Source: Ancylobacter novellus
GTDB taxonomy: Bacteria; Pseudomonadota; Alphaproteobacteria; Rhizobiales; Xanthobacteraceae
Length of the DNA stretch: 64,000 bases
Direction: 5' to 3'
Assembly: GCA_003241485.1 (NCBI GenBank)
Contig: QFQD01000014.1
Location: 23,092 to 87,091 of the forward strand
The translations under genes and the position numbers were made by a program. This document shows positions 48,564-58,279 of the stretch, piece after piece. The notes beneath the pieces are model-generated. The model was not told where the DNA came from. It saw only the letters and a program-made list of their open reading frames with translations, and did no database searches. Within the stretch, counting starts at the first letter, position 1. The number at the start of each line of letters is the position of its first letter.

Positions 48564-50179
48564 CGGCCCGCACTCCGCCGCGACTGGACATAGAGCAGCC
48601 ACGTCACGGGAAGCGACAACACCACCATGACCAAGGCATACGGCGCCGCGCCAGCATAATCTATCTCACCGCTCAGTGCCCAGAATGCCATGGAGAGGGT
48701 GCGGGTGCCGTTCGGTGCCAGCATCTGCGTGGCGGTCAGTTCGTTGACGATGCCGAGCGCCACCAACGCCACCCCGGCGGCCGCGCCCGGGGCCGAGAGT
48801 CGCAGGGTGATGCCGCGCAGAACCTGGCCCGGCGACTTGCCGAGGCTCGCCGCAGCTTGCTCCAGCTCGATCGGCACCTGCGCGATGCTGGCACGCAGGC
48901 CCACCAGCGCGCGTGGCAGGAACATCAGGACATAGGCGAGGATCAGCGTCGCGAAGGTCTGATAGAGCGGCAATGCCACCCGCACCGTTACCGTGACCAG
49001 CGCCAGCGCGATCACGACGCCGGGAAGCGCGCCGACCAGATAGTTGCAGTCCTCCAGCAGTCGCGACAGGGTGCCCGGCACGCGCACCGAAAGCCAGGCC
49101 ATGGGCAGCGCCGCCAGCATCGCCAGAACGCCGCCGACAACGGCGAGAACGGAGGTCTGCAGCAGCGCATCGAAGATCGCGTCCAACTGCCAGATATCGA
49201 CGCCGCCCGCCACCAGCCACCGCCCGATGGTGAGGAAGGGCACGCCGATCGCCAGCCCGGTGAGGCACGCCGGCAGCAACAGGCACAGATAGACGTGCCG
49301 GCCGAGCCGCGCCTGCGTCGCCGGTCGAGGCGCGCCGGAGCCGATGCGGGCATACCGCCCGTCGCCGCGCAGCAGATCCTCGAAGCCAAGCAGCGCGAAG
49401 CAGCACAGCACCAGCACGCCCGAGAGCATATGTGCGGCTGCGCCGTTGAAGGTGGACTGGAACTGATCGACGATCGCCGTGGTGAAGGTGTCGAAGCGGA
49501 TCATCACATAGAGGCCGTACTCGGCCAGAAGATGCAGCCCGACCAGCAGCGAGCCGCCGCACAGTGCCAGCCTGAGCTGGGGCAGCACCACTTTGAAGAA
49601 CACACGCGCGGGCGAATGACCAAGCGACGCCGCGGCATCCTCCAGTCCGGGGTCGATCCGACGGAGCGTCGCCGCGACCGGCAGATAGAGGAAGGGGAAA
49701 TAAGCAAGCGTCGACACCAGCACCCCGGCGGAAAGGCCGTGCAGGCCCGGTACGAGGCTGACCCAGGCATAGCTCTGCACGAAGGCGGGCACCGCCAGCG
49801 GCGCCACCGCGAGCAACGCCCACCAGCGCGCGCCGGGCAGGTCGCTGCGCTCGGTCAGCCAGGCCAGCGCCACCGACAAGCCCATGCAGATCGGGATGGT
49901 GAAGGCCACCAGCAGCACGGTGTTGAGAAGAAGCTCGCCAACGCGAGGGCGAAAAATCAGTTCGGCCGCCGTGCTCCAGCCGGTGAGGATGGCAATCCAT
50001 ACCACGAAGCCGAGGGGCAGCAGGGCGGCGAGCGAGATCGCCACGGCCGCGATCGCCACCCACGAGACAGGCCAACGGCGCGTCGTCACGCGATGGCGCA
50101 TCCAGCGTTGCTCATGCGCGCTGCCGACCAACCGATCCTCGCTCTGACCGAGGGGGAGTGTTGAGCGCCCGTCGTTCAT
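48560..50179 (-). CDS. Ferric-iron-type ABC transporter permease (FbpB-like, duplicated)
   Basis: Inner-membrane permease of 539 residues containing two copies of the binding-protein-dependent permease domain, about twelve helices in total. The two coupling loops are visible as [20 protein letters not shown] (about residue 200) and [20 protein letters not shown] (about residue 465). This tandem form is standard for FbpB and related iron or thiamine permeases. It is translated from 50179 and overlaps the ATPase start by ATGA. The gap of 75 bases to the binding-protein gene has no obvious hairpin. Confidence 0.9.
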   Translation of the reverse strand: MNDGRSTLPLGQSEDRLVGSAHEQRWMRHRVTTRRWPVSWVAIAAVAISLAALLPLGFVVWIAILTGWSTAAELIFRPRVGELLLNTVLLVAFTIPICMGLSVALAWLTERSDLPGARWWALLAVAPLAVPAFVQSYAWVSLVPGLHGLSAGVLVSTLAYFPFLYLPVAATLRRIDPGLEDAAASLGHSPARVFFKVVLPQLRLALCGGSLLVGLHLLAEYGLYVMIRFDTFTTAIVDQFQSTFNGAAAHMLSGVLVLCCFALLGFEDLLRGDGRYARIGSGAPRPATQARLGRHVYLCLLLPACLTGLAIGVPFLTIGRWLVAGGVDIWQLDAIFDALLQTSVLAVVGGVLAMLAALPMAWLSVRVPGTLSRLLEDCNYLVGALPGVVIALALVTVTVRVALPLYQTFATLILAYVLMFLPRALVGLRASIAQVPIELEQAAASLGKSPGQVLRGITLRLSAPGAAAGVALVALGIVNELTATQMLAPNGTRTLSMAFWALSGEIDYAGAAPYALVMVVLSLPVTWLLYVQSRRSAGR

Positions 50180-50254
50180 TCTGGCTGATGCCTCATACGG
50201 AAAACCTCGCGCGGGCTGCGGCCCGCGGGAGGCTCCTGTCGTTCACGCGCGCGC

Positions 50255-51277
50255 TTAAAGCAACCCTGCCGCCGTCATCAGATCGGTGACCTGCTTGCTG
50301 TTGAGCTTGGAGGGCTCGACCTGGGGCGCCTGGAGATCGGCGAGCGGCACCAGCTTGGGATTGGAGGCGTCATTCTTGCCGACGGCATATTCAAACGATT
50401 TGCCGTTCTTCAGAATCTCCTGACCGCCCTTGCCGGTCACCCATTTCAGAAAGGCCTGCGCTTCCTTGGGATGGACGCTGGAGGCGAGCACGCCGCCGCC
50501 GGAGATGCTGACGAAAGCGCCGGGATCCCGATTGCGGAAGTAGTGCAGCTTGACGTTGTTGCTGTTCTCGCCGGTCTTCGCCTGGTCACCGAACCAGTAA
50601 TAATGGTAGATGAGGGCGCCTTCGACCTGCCCGGCATTCACCGCCTTCATCGCGGTGCTGTTGCCCTTATAGGCGGTAAAATTCTCCTTCATTCCCTTGA
50701 GCCAGCTGGCGGTGGCCTCGGGCCCCTTCAACTCCAGCAGCGCGCCGACAATGGCTTGGAAGTCCGCACCCGAGGGCGAGGCGGCCCAGCGGCCCTTCCA
50801 GGCCGGCGTCGCGAGATCCAGCATGGATTTGGGCAGTTGTTCCGGCGTCAGCTTGCGGGTGTCATAGGCAAACACCGTGCTGCGCGCGGCGATGCCGGTC
50901 CAGTGGCCGCTGGCGGGACGGAAATTGGCGGGCACCTGGGCCAGCGTGTCGGCATCAAGCGGCGCGAACAGCCCCGCATTCTCGACGAGCGCCATCGCCG
51001 GGGAATTCTCGGTGAGGAACACATCGGCGGGCGAAGCCTTGCCCTCCTGCAGGATCTGGTTTCCCAGCTCCATATCGCCGCCATTGCGGACGGTAACCTC
51101 AATGCCGGTCTCTCGGGTAAAGCCTTCGACCCACTCCTTTGTCAGGCTCTCATGCTGGGCATTGTAGATGACGATCCCACCGGCAGCCGAGGACTGTGCC
51201 TTGACGGGGGAAGATATCGCGGCCAGAGCTGCCGCCAGAATTGACGTTGCGGCAAGTACGGAATTGAACTTCATCAT
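50255..51277 (-). CDS. Ferric-iron-binding periplasmic protein (FbpA-like)
   Basis: Binding protein of 340 residues with a signal peptide (about 27 residues, SILAAALAAISSPVKA). The mature start GGIVIYNAQHESLTKEWVEG is characteristic of FbpA/FutA proteins, the central ADVFLTENSPAMALVENAG is conserved, and the late ALIYHYYWFGDQAKTGE carries the adjacent tyrosines that coordinate Fe(III) in this family. It therefore most likely binds ferric iron directly. Two adjacent ATG codons begin the frame (51277 and 51274). It heads an operon with the permease and ATPase. An iron-responsive site was looked for upstream but not convincingly found. Confidence 0.9.
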   Translation of the reverse strand: MMKFNSVLAATSILAAALAAISSPVKAQSSAAGGIVIYNAQHESLTKEWVEGFTRETGIEVTVRNGGDMELGNQILQEGKASPADVFLTENSPAMALVENAGLFAPLDADTLAQVPANFRPASGHWTGIAARSTVFAYDTRKLTPEQLPKSMLDLATPAWKGRWAASPSGADFQAIVGALLELKGPEATASWLKGMKENFTAYKGNSTAMKAVNAGQVEGALIYHYYWFGDQAKTGENSNNVKLHYFRNRDPGAFVSISGGGVLASSVHPKEAQAFLKWVTGKGGQEILKNGKSFEYAVGKNDASNPKLVPLADLQAPQVEPSKLNSKQVTDLMTAAGLL

Positions 51278-51651
51278 GAAAACCCACTTATCCGAAAGGT
51301 GTCTGGAGCTTCGGCCGGAGTTTTGTGAACTTTTATCTTCAAAGTCAACGCGTGAGATTTGTATCTATTCTAATGAGCTGCTTTGAAGTCGCGCCGACTA
51401 TGCGCCGGACGGGAACTGAAAGACGGCTTTGTCATGGGTGAAGAGACGGAATTTCGTCGATCCCTGGCCGTGCCTTTGGCGAGGGAGGGCTCCATGGCTC
51501 TCGCTTTCGTGAATCAGAGCCATCGACCGTTCTGTCGCGCGCGAGGTCTCGCCTCGCCCGTGGATGGCGGTCGGGAGGCGCGCCGGTGTTAGCCCGTGCG
51601 CCGATGGGTGAAGACGTCGTGCGTGAAAATGCGGGAAACGGACGGCGCTTT
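51278..51651. other. Intergenic region upstream of the iron importer
   Basis: About 370 bases without a supported gene, between the start of the iron importer operon and the stop of the amidase gene. The part nearest the importer (51290-51390) is AT-rich and should hold its promoter. An 8-bp perfect inverted repeat, ATGGCTCT (51494-51501) and AGAGCCAT (51516-51523), lies in the remainder. It could be the transcript end of the amidase operon, but it has no T-run. Confidence 0.5.
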
Positions 51652-52983
51652 TCAGCTGAGCAGCGTTCGCTCCGTCCAGCTCGCCTGCGCGAGCAGCTGG
51701 TCGTCGGTTCCGGAAGACGCGCATAGCTGGGTCGAGAGCGGCAAACCCTCCGCGGTCGATCCTGTTGGCAACGCCACGCTCGGCATGTCGAGAAAGCTCG
51801 CGATCATCGTCAGCGCCAGCGTGGCGACATTGACCTCGGCGAAACGCGCGGGATCGGCTTCCAGCGGTGCCAGCAGCGGCGCGACATGCTTGACGGTCGG
51901 CAGGATCAGCGTCGCGCCGCCTAGCTCCGCGTGCAGGCGTTGCATTTCCTGTGAGCGGATCGCGATGAGCTCCGCCGCGGCCTCGACGGAGATGCGGGCG
52001 GCGCCGTCGAGCCGGCTCAGCACGCGGGCATCGACAAGAGCGCGTTTCGGACCCGTGAGCGTGTCGAGATGCAGCTGGCGTGCCTCATAGGCGCCGAGCC
52101 AGCCGAGCGTTGCGATGGCCTCGCGCGAGTGGTGCCAGGCCTCGATGCGCTGGCGCCGGATCGGCGCATGCCGGGACAATCGCTCAACCATCTGATCGAA
52201 GTGGGCGCGCACCGGCGCCGTGATCGCGGGGTCGTCGAGTATGGAATCGTCGATTACGAAATGAAGCGCCGGCGCCGGCAGCGGGCGCGGCGGGATGCCA
52301 CGCATCGCCGCGTCCATCGTCACGCAATCGGCAATGCTGCCGGCGAGCGGGCCAAGGCTGTCGAGGCTCTTTGCCAAAGGAAACACGCCCGCCATGTCAT
52401 AGCGCGCCTGCGAAGCCTTGTAGCCAACGCAGCCAGTGAAGGCGGCGGGCACCCGCACCGAGCCGGCCGTATCCGTGCCGATCGCCGCCGGCACGATTCC
52501 GCGCTGCACGGCGACCGCCGAGCCGCAGGACGAGCCGCCCGGCATGCGGGGCTCGCTCCCCGGCAGGTGCGCCGTCGGCGTGCCGAAATGCGGGTTGGCG
52601 CCGAGGCCGGAAAAGGCGAACTCGCTGAGATTGGTCTTGCCGATCGCGATGAAGCCGAGGCGCCGCGTCGCCGCGACCACGGGCGCATCCACAGTGGCCG
52701 GCGGCGCGTCGTCGCGGGTGAGCGAGCCGGCGCTCGTGCGCGTGCCGGCGATGTCGAACAGGTCCTTCCACGCAATCGGGATGCCGTCATGGCGGCTGAG
52801 CGGACGCCCCTGCGCCCGGCGGACACGGGCGGCATGGGCCTCCGCGAGCGCGGCCTCTTCCATCAGCGTGATGAACACGGCGTCGGATGCCCGCGCCCGC
52901 TCCAGCGCCCGCTCGACCAGCCGGACGGGATCGGTTCGGCCCGTGGCGAGGTCGGCGGCAAGATCGTCGAGGCTCTCGGACAT
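51652..52983 (-). CDS. Amidase-signature-family hydrolase
   Basis: Ser-Ser-Lys amidase of 443 residues. The catalytic lysine is in GIPIAWKDLFDIAG, the cis-serine in MPGGSSCGSAVAVQRG and the nucleophilic serine in IGTDTAGSVRVPAAF, so all three members of the triad are present. I place the start at 52983 (MSESLDDLAADL), which has GGAG upstream; an ATG at 53049 would add 22 residues without family resemblance. It is the last gene of the operon that begins with the ribose-type importer, downstream of an RraA-family gene. It probably releases ammonia or an amine from an amide intermediate. Confidence 0.9.
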   Translation of the reverse strand: MSESLDDLAADLATGRTDPVRLVERALERARASDAVFITLMEEAALAEAHAARVRRAQGRPLSRHDGIPIAWKDLFDIAGTRTSAGSLTRDDAPPATVDAPVVAATRRLGFIAIGKTNLSEFAFSGLGANPHFGTPTAHLPGSEPRMPGGSSCGSAVAVQRGIVPAAIGTDTAGSVRVPAAFTGCVGYKASQARYDMAGVFPLAKSLDSLGPLAGSIADCVTMDAAMRGIPPRPLPAPALHFVIDDSILDDPAITAPVRAHFDQMVERLSRHAPIRRQRIEAWHHSREAIATLGWLGAYEARQLHLDTLTGPKRALVDARVLSRLDGAARISVEAAAELIAIRSQEMQRLHAELGGATLILPTVKHVAPLLAPLEADPARFAEVNVATLALTMIASFLDMPSVALPTGSTAEGLPLSTQLCASSGTDDQLLAQASWTERTLLS

Positions 52984-53054
52984 GCCCGGCTCCGGCGTCG
53001 AGGAAAGCTCCCGGCCGGCAGGAGATGGCGCCGGCCGGGGCAGTCTCATCTGTG

Positions 53055-53753
53055 TCAGACGTGACCGTATTTCGCCAGCGCGTCGGCAAGAGAGAGGCCG
53101 CTGGCCAGTTCGTCGCGAATGGCCACCTCGGTGCGGGTCAGGCGCTCGGCCTCGACGAGTACGGTCTCGACCACACGGGCGGGGATGACGATCACCCCAT
53201 CCTCGTCGCCGAGCAGGAAGTCACCCGGGCGCACCTCGACCGTGCGGCTGGTGGCGCCGCGCATGGCGATCGGCACCTGCCAGGCATTGACCTTCCAGCG
53301 GCCGATCGACTGGGTCGGTGTGCGGTAGCGCGCAAAAACCGGAAAGCCGTGCTCGCCGATCCAGCGTATGTCGCGAATGCCGCCATCGATCACGGCACCG
53401 ACGCTGCCGCGTTCCTTCATGCCCAGCGCGATCAGCTCGCCGAAATAGCACACGCCCTCGCCATCGCCGCTCCACACGGTGATCTCGTCCGGGCCGACAC
53501 CGTGGCAGGCCTTCATCTTCTCGGCGTCGCCGCCGAGCGGGTAGGGGGTCTTCTGGCCGCGGATGGTGTAGGCCCAGCCGGCGATGCGGTTATTGTGCGC
53601 GGGGTAGGGCGCGAAGTCGGCGGCGAGGCTCTGGTCCATGAAGCCGAGCGTGTCGAGCACATCGGCGACGTTCGAGGTGTCGACGCCGAGGTAGCGCCGG
53701 CGGATATCGGCCTTCTGCTCCGGGGTGAGGTTCGGCGCGTTTTCCGTGGTCAT
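53055..53753 (-). CDS. RraA-family protein (4-hydroxy-4-methyl-2-oxoglutarate aldolase-like)
   Basis: A 232-residue member of the RraA/HMG-aldolase family. The signature GAVIDGGIRDIRWIGEHGFP contains the arginine and aspartate used for metal and substrate binding, and GDFLLGDEDGVIVIPARVV is the conserved C-terminal strand. Metabolic members cleave 4-carboxy-4-hydroxy-2-oxoadipate type compounds and often decarboxylate oxaloacetate. Since an aspartate dehydrogenase is encoded upstream, oxaloacetate decarboxylation is an attractive role here (inference). It is unlikely to be the RNase E inhibitor that gave the family its name. Confidence 0.88.
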   Translation of the reverse strand: MTTENAPNLTPEQKADIRRRYLGVDTSNVADVLDTLGFMDQSLAADFAPYPAHNNRIAGWAYTIRGQKTPYPLGGDAEKMKACHGVGPDEITVWSGDGEGVCYFGELIALGMKERGSVGAVIDGGIRDIRWIGEHGFPVFARYRTPTQSIGRWKVNAWQVPIAMRGATSRTVEVRPGDFLLGDEDGVIVIPARVVETVLVEAERLTRTEVAIRDELASGLSLADALAKYGHV

Positions 53754-53770
53754 AGGGGTGTCTCCCTGGG

Positions 53771-54556
53771 TCAGATGTTCGGCAGATAGCCGCCGTCGAC
53801 GCGGATCACCGATCCGGTGATGTAGGCGGCGCGGGCGCTGGCGAGAAAGGCGACGGCATCGGCGTATTCCTCCGGCGTGCCGTAGCGCCCGACGGGGATG
53901 GCGCCCGTGCTTTCGGCGATGACATCCTCGACCGGCCGGCCCTCGCGCTTGGCCTTCTGCTCATCGAGGAATCGGATGCGGGCGGTGGCGATGCGGCCGG
54001 GCAGAATGACGTTGGCGGTGATGCCGAACGGTGCCACTTCCCGCGCCAGCGTCTTTGACCAGCCGACGAGGGCGGAGCGCAGTGCATTGGAGACGCCGAG
54101 ATTGGGGATGGGCGCCACCACGCCCGACGAGGTGGACGTGATGATGCGCCCCCATTTGCGCGCCCGCATGTTGGGCAGCACGCGATCGGTGAGATGGATC
54201 ACCGACAGCACCATGGCGCGGAACTGCGCTTCCCAGGTCTCCGGCGCGACGCCGTGAGCCGGGCTTGGCGCGGGTCCGCCCGTGTTGTTGACGAGAATGT
54301 CGACCGGCCCGAGCGCGGCCTCGACCGCGGCGACATGCGTCTCGCAGACGTCGATATCGGCGAGGTTCCATATCAGCGGCAGCGCGAACCCGCCTGCCGC
54401 TTCGATAGCGGCCTGTGTGGCCGTCAGAGCCTCGGCGTCGATGTCGGCAAGGGCGACCCTCGCGCCTTCGGCCGCCAGCGTCCGGGCGATGGCACGCCCG
54501 AGCCCGCCGCCGGCACCAAGCACCAGCGCCGTGCGTCCATTCAGTTGCAGATCCAT
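53771..54556 (-). CDS. SDR-family oxidoreductase lacking the usual catalytic tyrosine
   Basis: Short-chain dehydrogenase-fold protein of 261 residues. The cofactor motif is VLGAGGGLGRAIARTL and the NNTGG motif is ILVNNTGGPAPSP. The expected Y-x-x-x-K of the active site is not seen: the region after TSTSSGVVAPIPN reads LGVSNALRSALVGWSKTLA, where serine-asparagine occurs in place of the tyrosine step, with the lysine displaced to WSK. A known subgroup of SDR proteins with an LSN segment has the same change, so this is a family trait rather than damage, but the mechanism is unclear. It lies between aspartate dehydrogenase and RraA-family genes. Confidence 0.85.
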   Translation of the reverse strand: MDLQLNGRTALVLGAGGGLGRAIARTLAAEGARVALADIDAEALTATQAAIEAAGGFALPLIWNLADIDVCETHVAAVEAALGPVDILVNNTGGPAPSPAHGVAPETWEAQFRAMVLSVIHLTDRVLPNMRARKWGRIITSTSSGVVAPIPNLGVSNALRSALVGWSKTLAREVAPFGITANVILPGRIATARIRFLDEQKAKREGRPVEDVIAESTGAIPVGRYGTPEEYADAVAFLASARAAYITGSVIRVDGGYLPNI

Positions 54557-54568
54557 GAGAGTGACTTT

Positions 54569-55429
54569 CTACGATCCGACCCGCAGCGGCGCGTTCAGCT
54601 TGCGCAGGTAGGAAATGACCGAGAGCGCGGTGATGCGCCCGGTCTTGGGGTTGTCGGTCGGTATGTTGGCGATCGACATGGTGAAGCTCGCGGAATCCGC
54701 GTCGACCTCGATCGTGTGGGTGTTGCGGGTGAGCGTGGGGTCAGCCCAGATCTCCAGCCGGGTACGGTCCGGCCCGATGCCGGCCAGCGCCAGTGCGACG
54801 GCGACGTTGAGATTGGCGGGAAAGCCGATCGCCGCCTCGCGAGGGGTGCCGTCGAAAACCCGCATCGGCTCCGTGATGTCGTCGATGGCGATGTCATGCT
54901 CGACCAGATAGGGCGCCCCGACCAGCCCCTTGACCGGCTTGCGGGTAATCATGCGCACCGAGCGTATGTCGCCCTCCGCCGCGGCTGTCACCGCATCGAG
55001 CCCCAGCAGGGCGCCGGTCGGCACCACGATCTGCCCGCCATGGGCACGGGCGAGATCCACCAGGCCCTGATGTGAGAGGATCGCCCCGGAAGAGAGCACG
55101 ATCACCGTCTTGCCGGCCCTGAGGAAAGGTTCGGCGATGGCGGGCAGCAGAGCCGCGGGGGCGCATTCGACGACGATGTCGGCCAGCGCTTCAAGCTCCT
55201 CGACCGGCACAACTGGCACGGGGTGCCGCAAATGCGCGAGCCGCTCGGCGGCGCGGACGCGGTCATGGGCGGAGACGGCGACGAGCCTGCAGCCGGGCAT
55301 ACCCTCGTCGAGGGCGTGCGCCACGCGCAGGCCGACAGCGCCAAGGCCGGCGATGGCGACGCGAAGCACGCCCCTGCTGTGATCGGGCGTCGCCGGCGCG
55401 GATGCCGGCTCGGCGTGGGGAGAACTCAT
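54569..55429 (-). CDS. L-aspartate dehydrogenase-family protein
   Basis: NAD(P)-dependent dehydrogenase of 286 residues. The nucleotide motif is RVAIAGLGAVGLRVAHAL, followed by ADIVVECAPAALLPAIAEP and VLSSGAILSHQGLVDLARAH. The catalytic segment TPREAAIGFPANLNVAVALA is the hallmark of aspartate dehydrogenases. It could deaminate aspartate to oxaloacetate (through iminoaspartate) in a catabolic role, as the surrounding hydrolases suggest; NAD biosynthesis is less likely because nadA and nadC are absent. The ATG lies two bases after the previous stop. Confidence 0.88.
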   Translation of the reverse strand: MSSPHAEPASAPATPDHSRGVLRVAIAGLGAVGLRVAHALDEGMPGCRLVAVSAHDRVRAAERLAHLRHPVPVVPVEELEALADIVVECAPAALLPAIAEPFLRAGKTVIVLSSGAILSHQGLVDLARAHGGQIVVPTGALLGLDAVTAAAEGDIRSVRMITRKPVKGLVGAPYLVEHDIAIDDITEPMRVFDGTPREAAIGFPANLNVAVALALAGIGPDRTRLEIWADPTLTRNTHTIEVDADSASFTMSIANIPTDNPKTGRITALSVISYLRKLNAPLRVGS

Positions 55430-55431
55430 GA

Positions 55432-56334
55432 CTACATGCCTTGCGTGGAAAGATCGCCGGGAGCGGGAAACAGCGTCGCGTAATGCTGCGCGCAGGCGCC
55501 GGCCGTGGTGAACCAGATGCGGTCGCGATGGCGGGCAAGCGCTTCCATCACCCGGCGGAACTGCCGGATGCGGAAAGGCTGGCCGACGATGAAGGAGTGA
55601 ATGGTGATGCCGTAGACGAGCGGCTGGCGCTCGGACTGCGCCAGCATCTCCTCCAGATTGTCGATCGCCATGTCGGCGAAGGCGGTGGCGGTGCCGTCAT
55701 GCAGCACCACCATGGGCACGTCGTTGACCTCGTGCGGGTAGGGCATGGCGAGCAGCGGGCCTCCAGCGGTCTTCATCCACACCGGCTGGTCGTCGATCGG
55801 CCAGTCCAGCGTGTAGCCGTAGCCGGTGCCGGCGAGCAGGTCCTCGGTGCGCGCGCTGGGGTGCGCACCGGGGCTCATCCAGCCGGCCGGGGGCGCGCCT
55901 TCTTCCTTGCGGATGCGGGCCGTGACCTCGGCGATCAGCGCGCGCTCGGTCGCCTCGTCCATGCCGTTCTGGTGTTCGGAATTGGTGCGGCCATGGGCGA
56001 CGATCTCGTCGCCCCGCCGGCGATGGGCGGCGACAAGTTCCGGGCAATGGTCGTAGCAGGCGCTGTTGAGCAGGACGGTCAACGGCAGGCCGTACTCCTC
56101 GAACAGCTCGATCAGCCGCCACCCGCCGACCCGATTGCCATATTCGCGCCAGCCCCAATTGTAGGAATTGGGATGGCTGAGCCCCGGCGAATAGGCGAGC
56201 CCGAGCCCGGAGCCATAGGAGAAGTGCTCCACGCACAGCGCGACATAGACGGCGAGGCGCTTGCCGTCCGGCCAGGAGAAGTCCGGCCGGGCGGTGATCG
56301 GCGAATAGGCGAAGCGGTCATGGGATGGCAGCAT
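55432..56334 (-). CDS. Polysaccharide-deacetylase-family hydrolase (PuuE/imidase-like)
   Basis: A 300-residue NodB-fold protein. Instead of acting on polysaccharide, this subgroup (PuuE-type allantoinase, cyclic imide hydrolase) opens small cyclic amides. Family marks seen are YVALCVEHFSYGSG at the start of the barrel, GLPLTVLLNSACYDHCPELV, GDEIVAHGRTNSEHQNGM with the histidine, GWMSPGAHPSARTEDLLA and a late VYGITIHSFIVGQPFRIRQF. No signal peptide. It precedes aspartate dehydrogenase in the operon and follows the binding-protein gene by 17 bases. A reaction opening an imide or hydantoin ring is the best guess. Confidence 0.85.
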   Translation of the reverse strand: MLPSHDRFAYSPITARPDFSWPDGKRLAVYVALCVEHFSYGSGLGLAYSPGLSHPNSYNWGWREYGNRVGGWRLIELFEEYGLPLTVLLNSACYDHCPELVAAHRRRGDEIVAHGRTNSEHQNGMDEATERALIAEVTARIRKEEGAPPAGWMSPGAHPSARTEDLLAGTGYGYTLDWPIDDQPVWMKTAGGPLLAMPYPHEVNDVPMVVLHDGTATAFADMAIDNLEEMLAQSERQPLVYGITIHSFIVGQPFRIRQFRRVMEALARHRDRIWFTTAGACAQHYATLFPAPGDLSTQGM

Positions 56335-56351
56335 GAAAGAGCTCCAGGCGT

Positions 56352-57305
56352 TCAGGGCCGATAGTCGGCGGGGGCGACGACGAGGCTGAGGTCGATGCTG
56401 CCGACATTGTCCGGCGTGACAAGCACGGCGGGCGTCACAACCTTCGCTTCCACCTTGCCCTTGGTCGCGGCCGCGACCGCCTGATCGAGCGCCGCCTTGC
56501 CCTGGGCGACGATCTGCTGGATCGAGGTGCAGGCGAGGTCGCCGTCCTTCAGCATCTGCTGGGCGGTGGGCGAGAGGTTGGAGGCGGACACCTTCACGGA
56601 TCCCTTGCCGGCGCTCTTGAGTGCGGAGACGACGCCCGCCGCCATGTCGTCGGTGGCGCTGTAGACGCCGGAGAGGTCCGGGAAGCGCTGGATCCAGTCG
56701 TCAGCGGTGGTGAGAGCGGCATTGCGGTTGTCGGCGAGGCGCGATTCCGCGACGATCTTCACGTTTGGGGCCACCTTGGCGAGGGTGTCCTTGAAGCCCT
56801 GCGCGCGCAGGTCTGACCAGGCCTGCCCACTCGGACCGGCCATCATCGCCACCTCGCCCTTGCCGCCGATGGCTTTGGCCAAGCACTCGGCCTGCAGCTT
56901 GCCCATGTCGTAATGATCGGCGCTGACCATGGCGGCGAGCTTGTCGGTGTTGGGCGGCGAGGAAATGCCGACCACGGGGATGCCGGCGGCAACTGCGCGC
57001 TCGACGATCGCCTTCACCGCGTCGCCATTGGTGGCGCCGACGATGATGGCGTCGACCTTGCGCTGGATCAGGTCCTGGATCTGCGAGATCTGCTGGCTCG
57101 AATTGGCGTCACCGCCGGCGCTCAGGGTGACGAGCTTCGCCTTGTCGGCCTTGGCAGCGGTGTCGACGCCGTACAGCACGGAAATCCAGAAGGACGAGCC
57201 GAGATTGGGCACCGAGACGCCGATGACGGGTTCGGCGGCAGAAGCCGGCGCGACGGCGGTCGACAGAAGCAGGGCGGCGAGGGAGGCGGCACGGAACAGG
57301 TTCAT
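56352..57305 (-). CDS. Ribose-type ABC transporter periplasmic binding protein
   Basis: RbsB-like binding protein of 317 residues with a clean signal peptide (cleavage near residue 23, after APASA). The mature start is EPVIGVSVPNLGSSFWISVL, then SQIQDLIQRKVDAIIVGATN and IPVVGISSPPNTDKLAAMVS, all typical of the sugar-binding type-I fold. The neighbouring enzymes are amide hydrolases rather than sugar enzymes, so the ligand may be a cyclic amide or nucleoside-like compound. The start overlaps the upstream permease stop by ATGA. Confidence 0.92.
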   Translation of the reverse strand: MNLFRAASLAALLLSTAVAPASAAEPVIGVSVPNLGSSFWISVLYGVDTAAKADKAKLVTLSAGGDANSSQQISQIQDLIQRKVDAIIVGATNGDAVKAIVERAVAAGIPVVGISSPPNTDKLAAMVSADHYDMGKLQAECLAKAIGGKGEVAMMAGPSGQAWSDLRAQGFKDTLAKVAPNVKIVAESRLADNRNAALTTADDWIQRFPDLSGVYSATDDMAAGVVSALKSAGKGSVKVSASNLSPTAQQMLKDGDLACTSIQQIVAQGKAALDQAVAAATKGKVEAKVVTPAVLVTPDNVGSIDLSLVVAPADYRP

Positions 57306-58279
57306 TGGAGTGTCCCTTTTTGTTGGAAGGTTCTGGCAAGGCGGGAGAGAAGGAAGCGCAGGCCCGTATCCATCAGCCCGGAGGCGATGATTACGGCGCC
57401 GACAGCGATCTGGGCGAAGAAGGGTGAGACGCCGGACAGGTTGAGCCCGGTGAGCACCACCTGCACGAAAGCCGCGCCGGCCAGCACCGCCCACACATTG
57501 GCCCGGCCACCGGCCAGAGCGGTACCGCCGATCACGGCGGCGGCGATGGACTGCAGTTCCATGCCGGCGCCTTCGGTCGGCAGGCCGGCGCCGGCGCGTG
57601 CCGTCATCAGCGCGCCAGCCAGCCCGGCAAAGGCCCCGCAGAGCTGGTAGGCGCGCATCTCGATACGCCAGGGCGATCCGCCTACCAGCGCCACCGCTTC
57701 CGGATTCGAGCCGAGCATCAGGATGCGACGGCCGATGACGAGGTGACGCAGAACGACATGCGCGAGGAGGATGCAGGTGAGGGCAGCCCAGCCGAGCGGG
57801 GGCAGTCCAAGCACCGCATCGAAGGCGAGCCCCGCCGTGTCGCCGGTCTGGAGGGGCACGGCCTGCCCGTCACTGGTGAGGAGAAGCGCGAGTCCCTTCA
57901 CCGCCAGCAGCGTGCCGAGCGTGGCCACGATCGGCTGAAAGCGCGCGCGACCGACCAGCCAGCCATTCACGGTCCCGCAGGCGAGGCCGACCGGCACGGC
58001 GAGAAGCAGGGCCGGCAATCCGAAGGCGTTCGCCGCCATCGCGCCGAGCGTCCCCGACAGCGCCGCGACCGCGCCGACCGAGATGTCGAAGCCGCGCACG
58101 GTGATGGCGAACATCTGTCCCACCGCCAGCAGGGCGAGGATCCATATCTGTCCGGCAATGCTGAGCCCGTTGTCGAGCGTCAGGAAGCCGGGCGTGGCGA
58201 CGCCGAACAGCATCATCGCCACCAGGATGGAGGCCGGCGCGACGAGGAAACGGGCGCTGTTCTCGCTGAAGCGTTTCAT
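57302..58279 (-). CDS. Ribose-type ABC transporter permease (second copy)
   Basis: Inner-membrane permease of 325 residues from ATG 58279. RbsC-type segments are VGQMFAITVRGFDISVGAVA near the third helix, VNGWLVGRARFQPIVATLGT in the coupling region, and AAAVIGGTALAGGRANVWAV late. Together with the permease upstream it forms a heterodimer. Start and stop overlap neighbouring genes by ATGA, so the whole importer is translationally coupled. A much longer open reading frame through the upstream gene was rejected because it uses the wrong frame there. Confidence 0.92.
   Translation of the reverse strand: MKRFSENSARFLVAPASILVAMMLFGVATPGFLTLDNGLSIAGQIWILALLAVGQMFAITVRGFDISVGAVAALSGTLGAMAANAFGLPALLLAVPVGLACGTVNGWLVGRARFQPIVATLGTLLAVKGLALLLTSDGQAVPLQTGDTAGLAFDAVLGLPPLGWAALTCILLAHVVLRHLVIGRRILMLGSNPEAVALVGGSPWRIEMRAYQLCGAFAGLAGALMTARAGAGLPTEGAGMELQSIAAAVIGGTALAGGRANVWAVLAGAAFVQVVLTGLNLSGVSPFFAQIAVGAVIIASGLMDTGLRFLLSRLARTFQQKGTLQ

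Noticed and set aside
51290..51400. Possible iron-responsive (Irr/RirA/Fur-type) box upstream of the iron-binding protein gene
   Set aside because: The AT-rich sequence contains only a partial TTAGAA-like half-site; no full palindrome could be read, so no feature was called.
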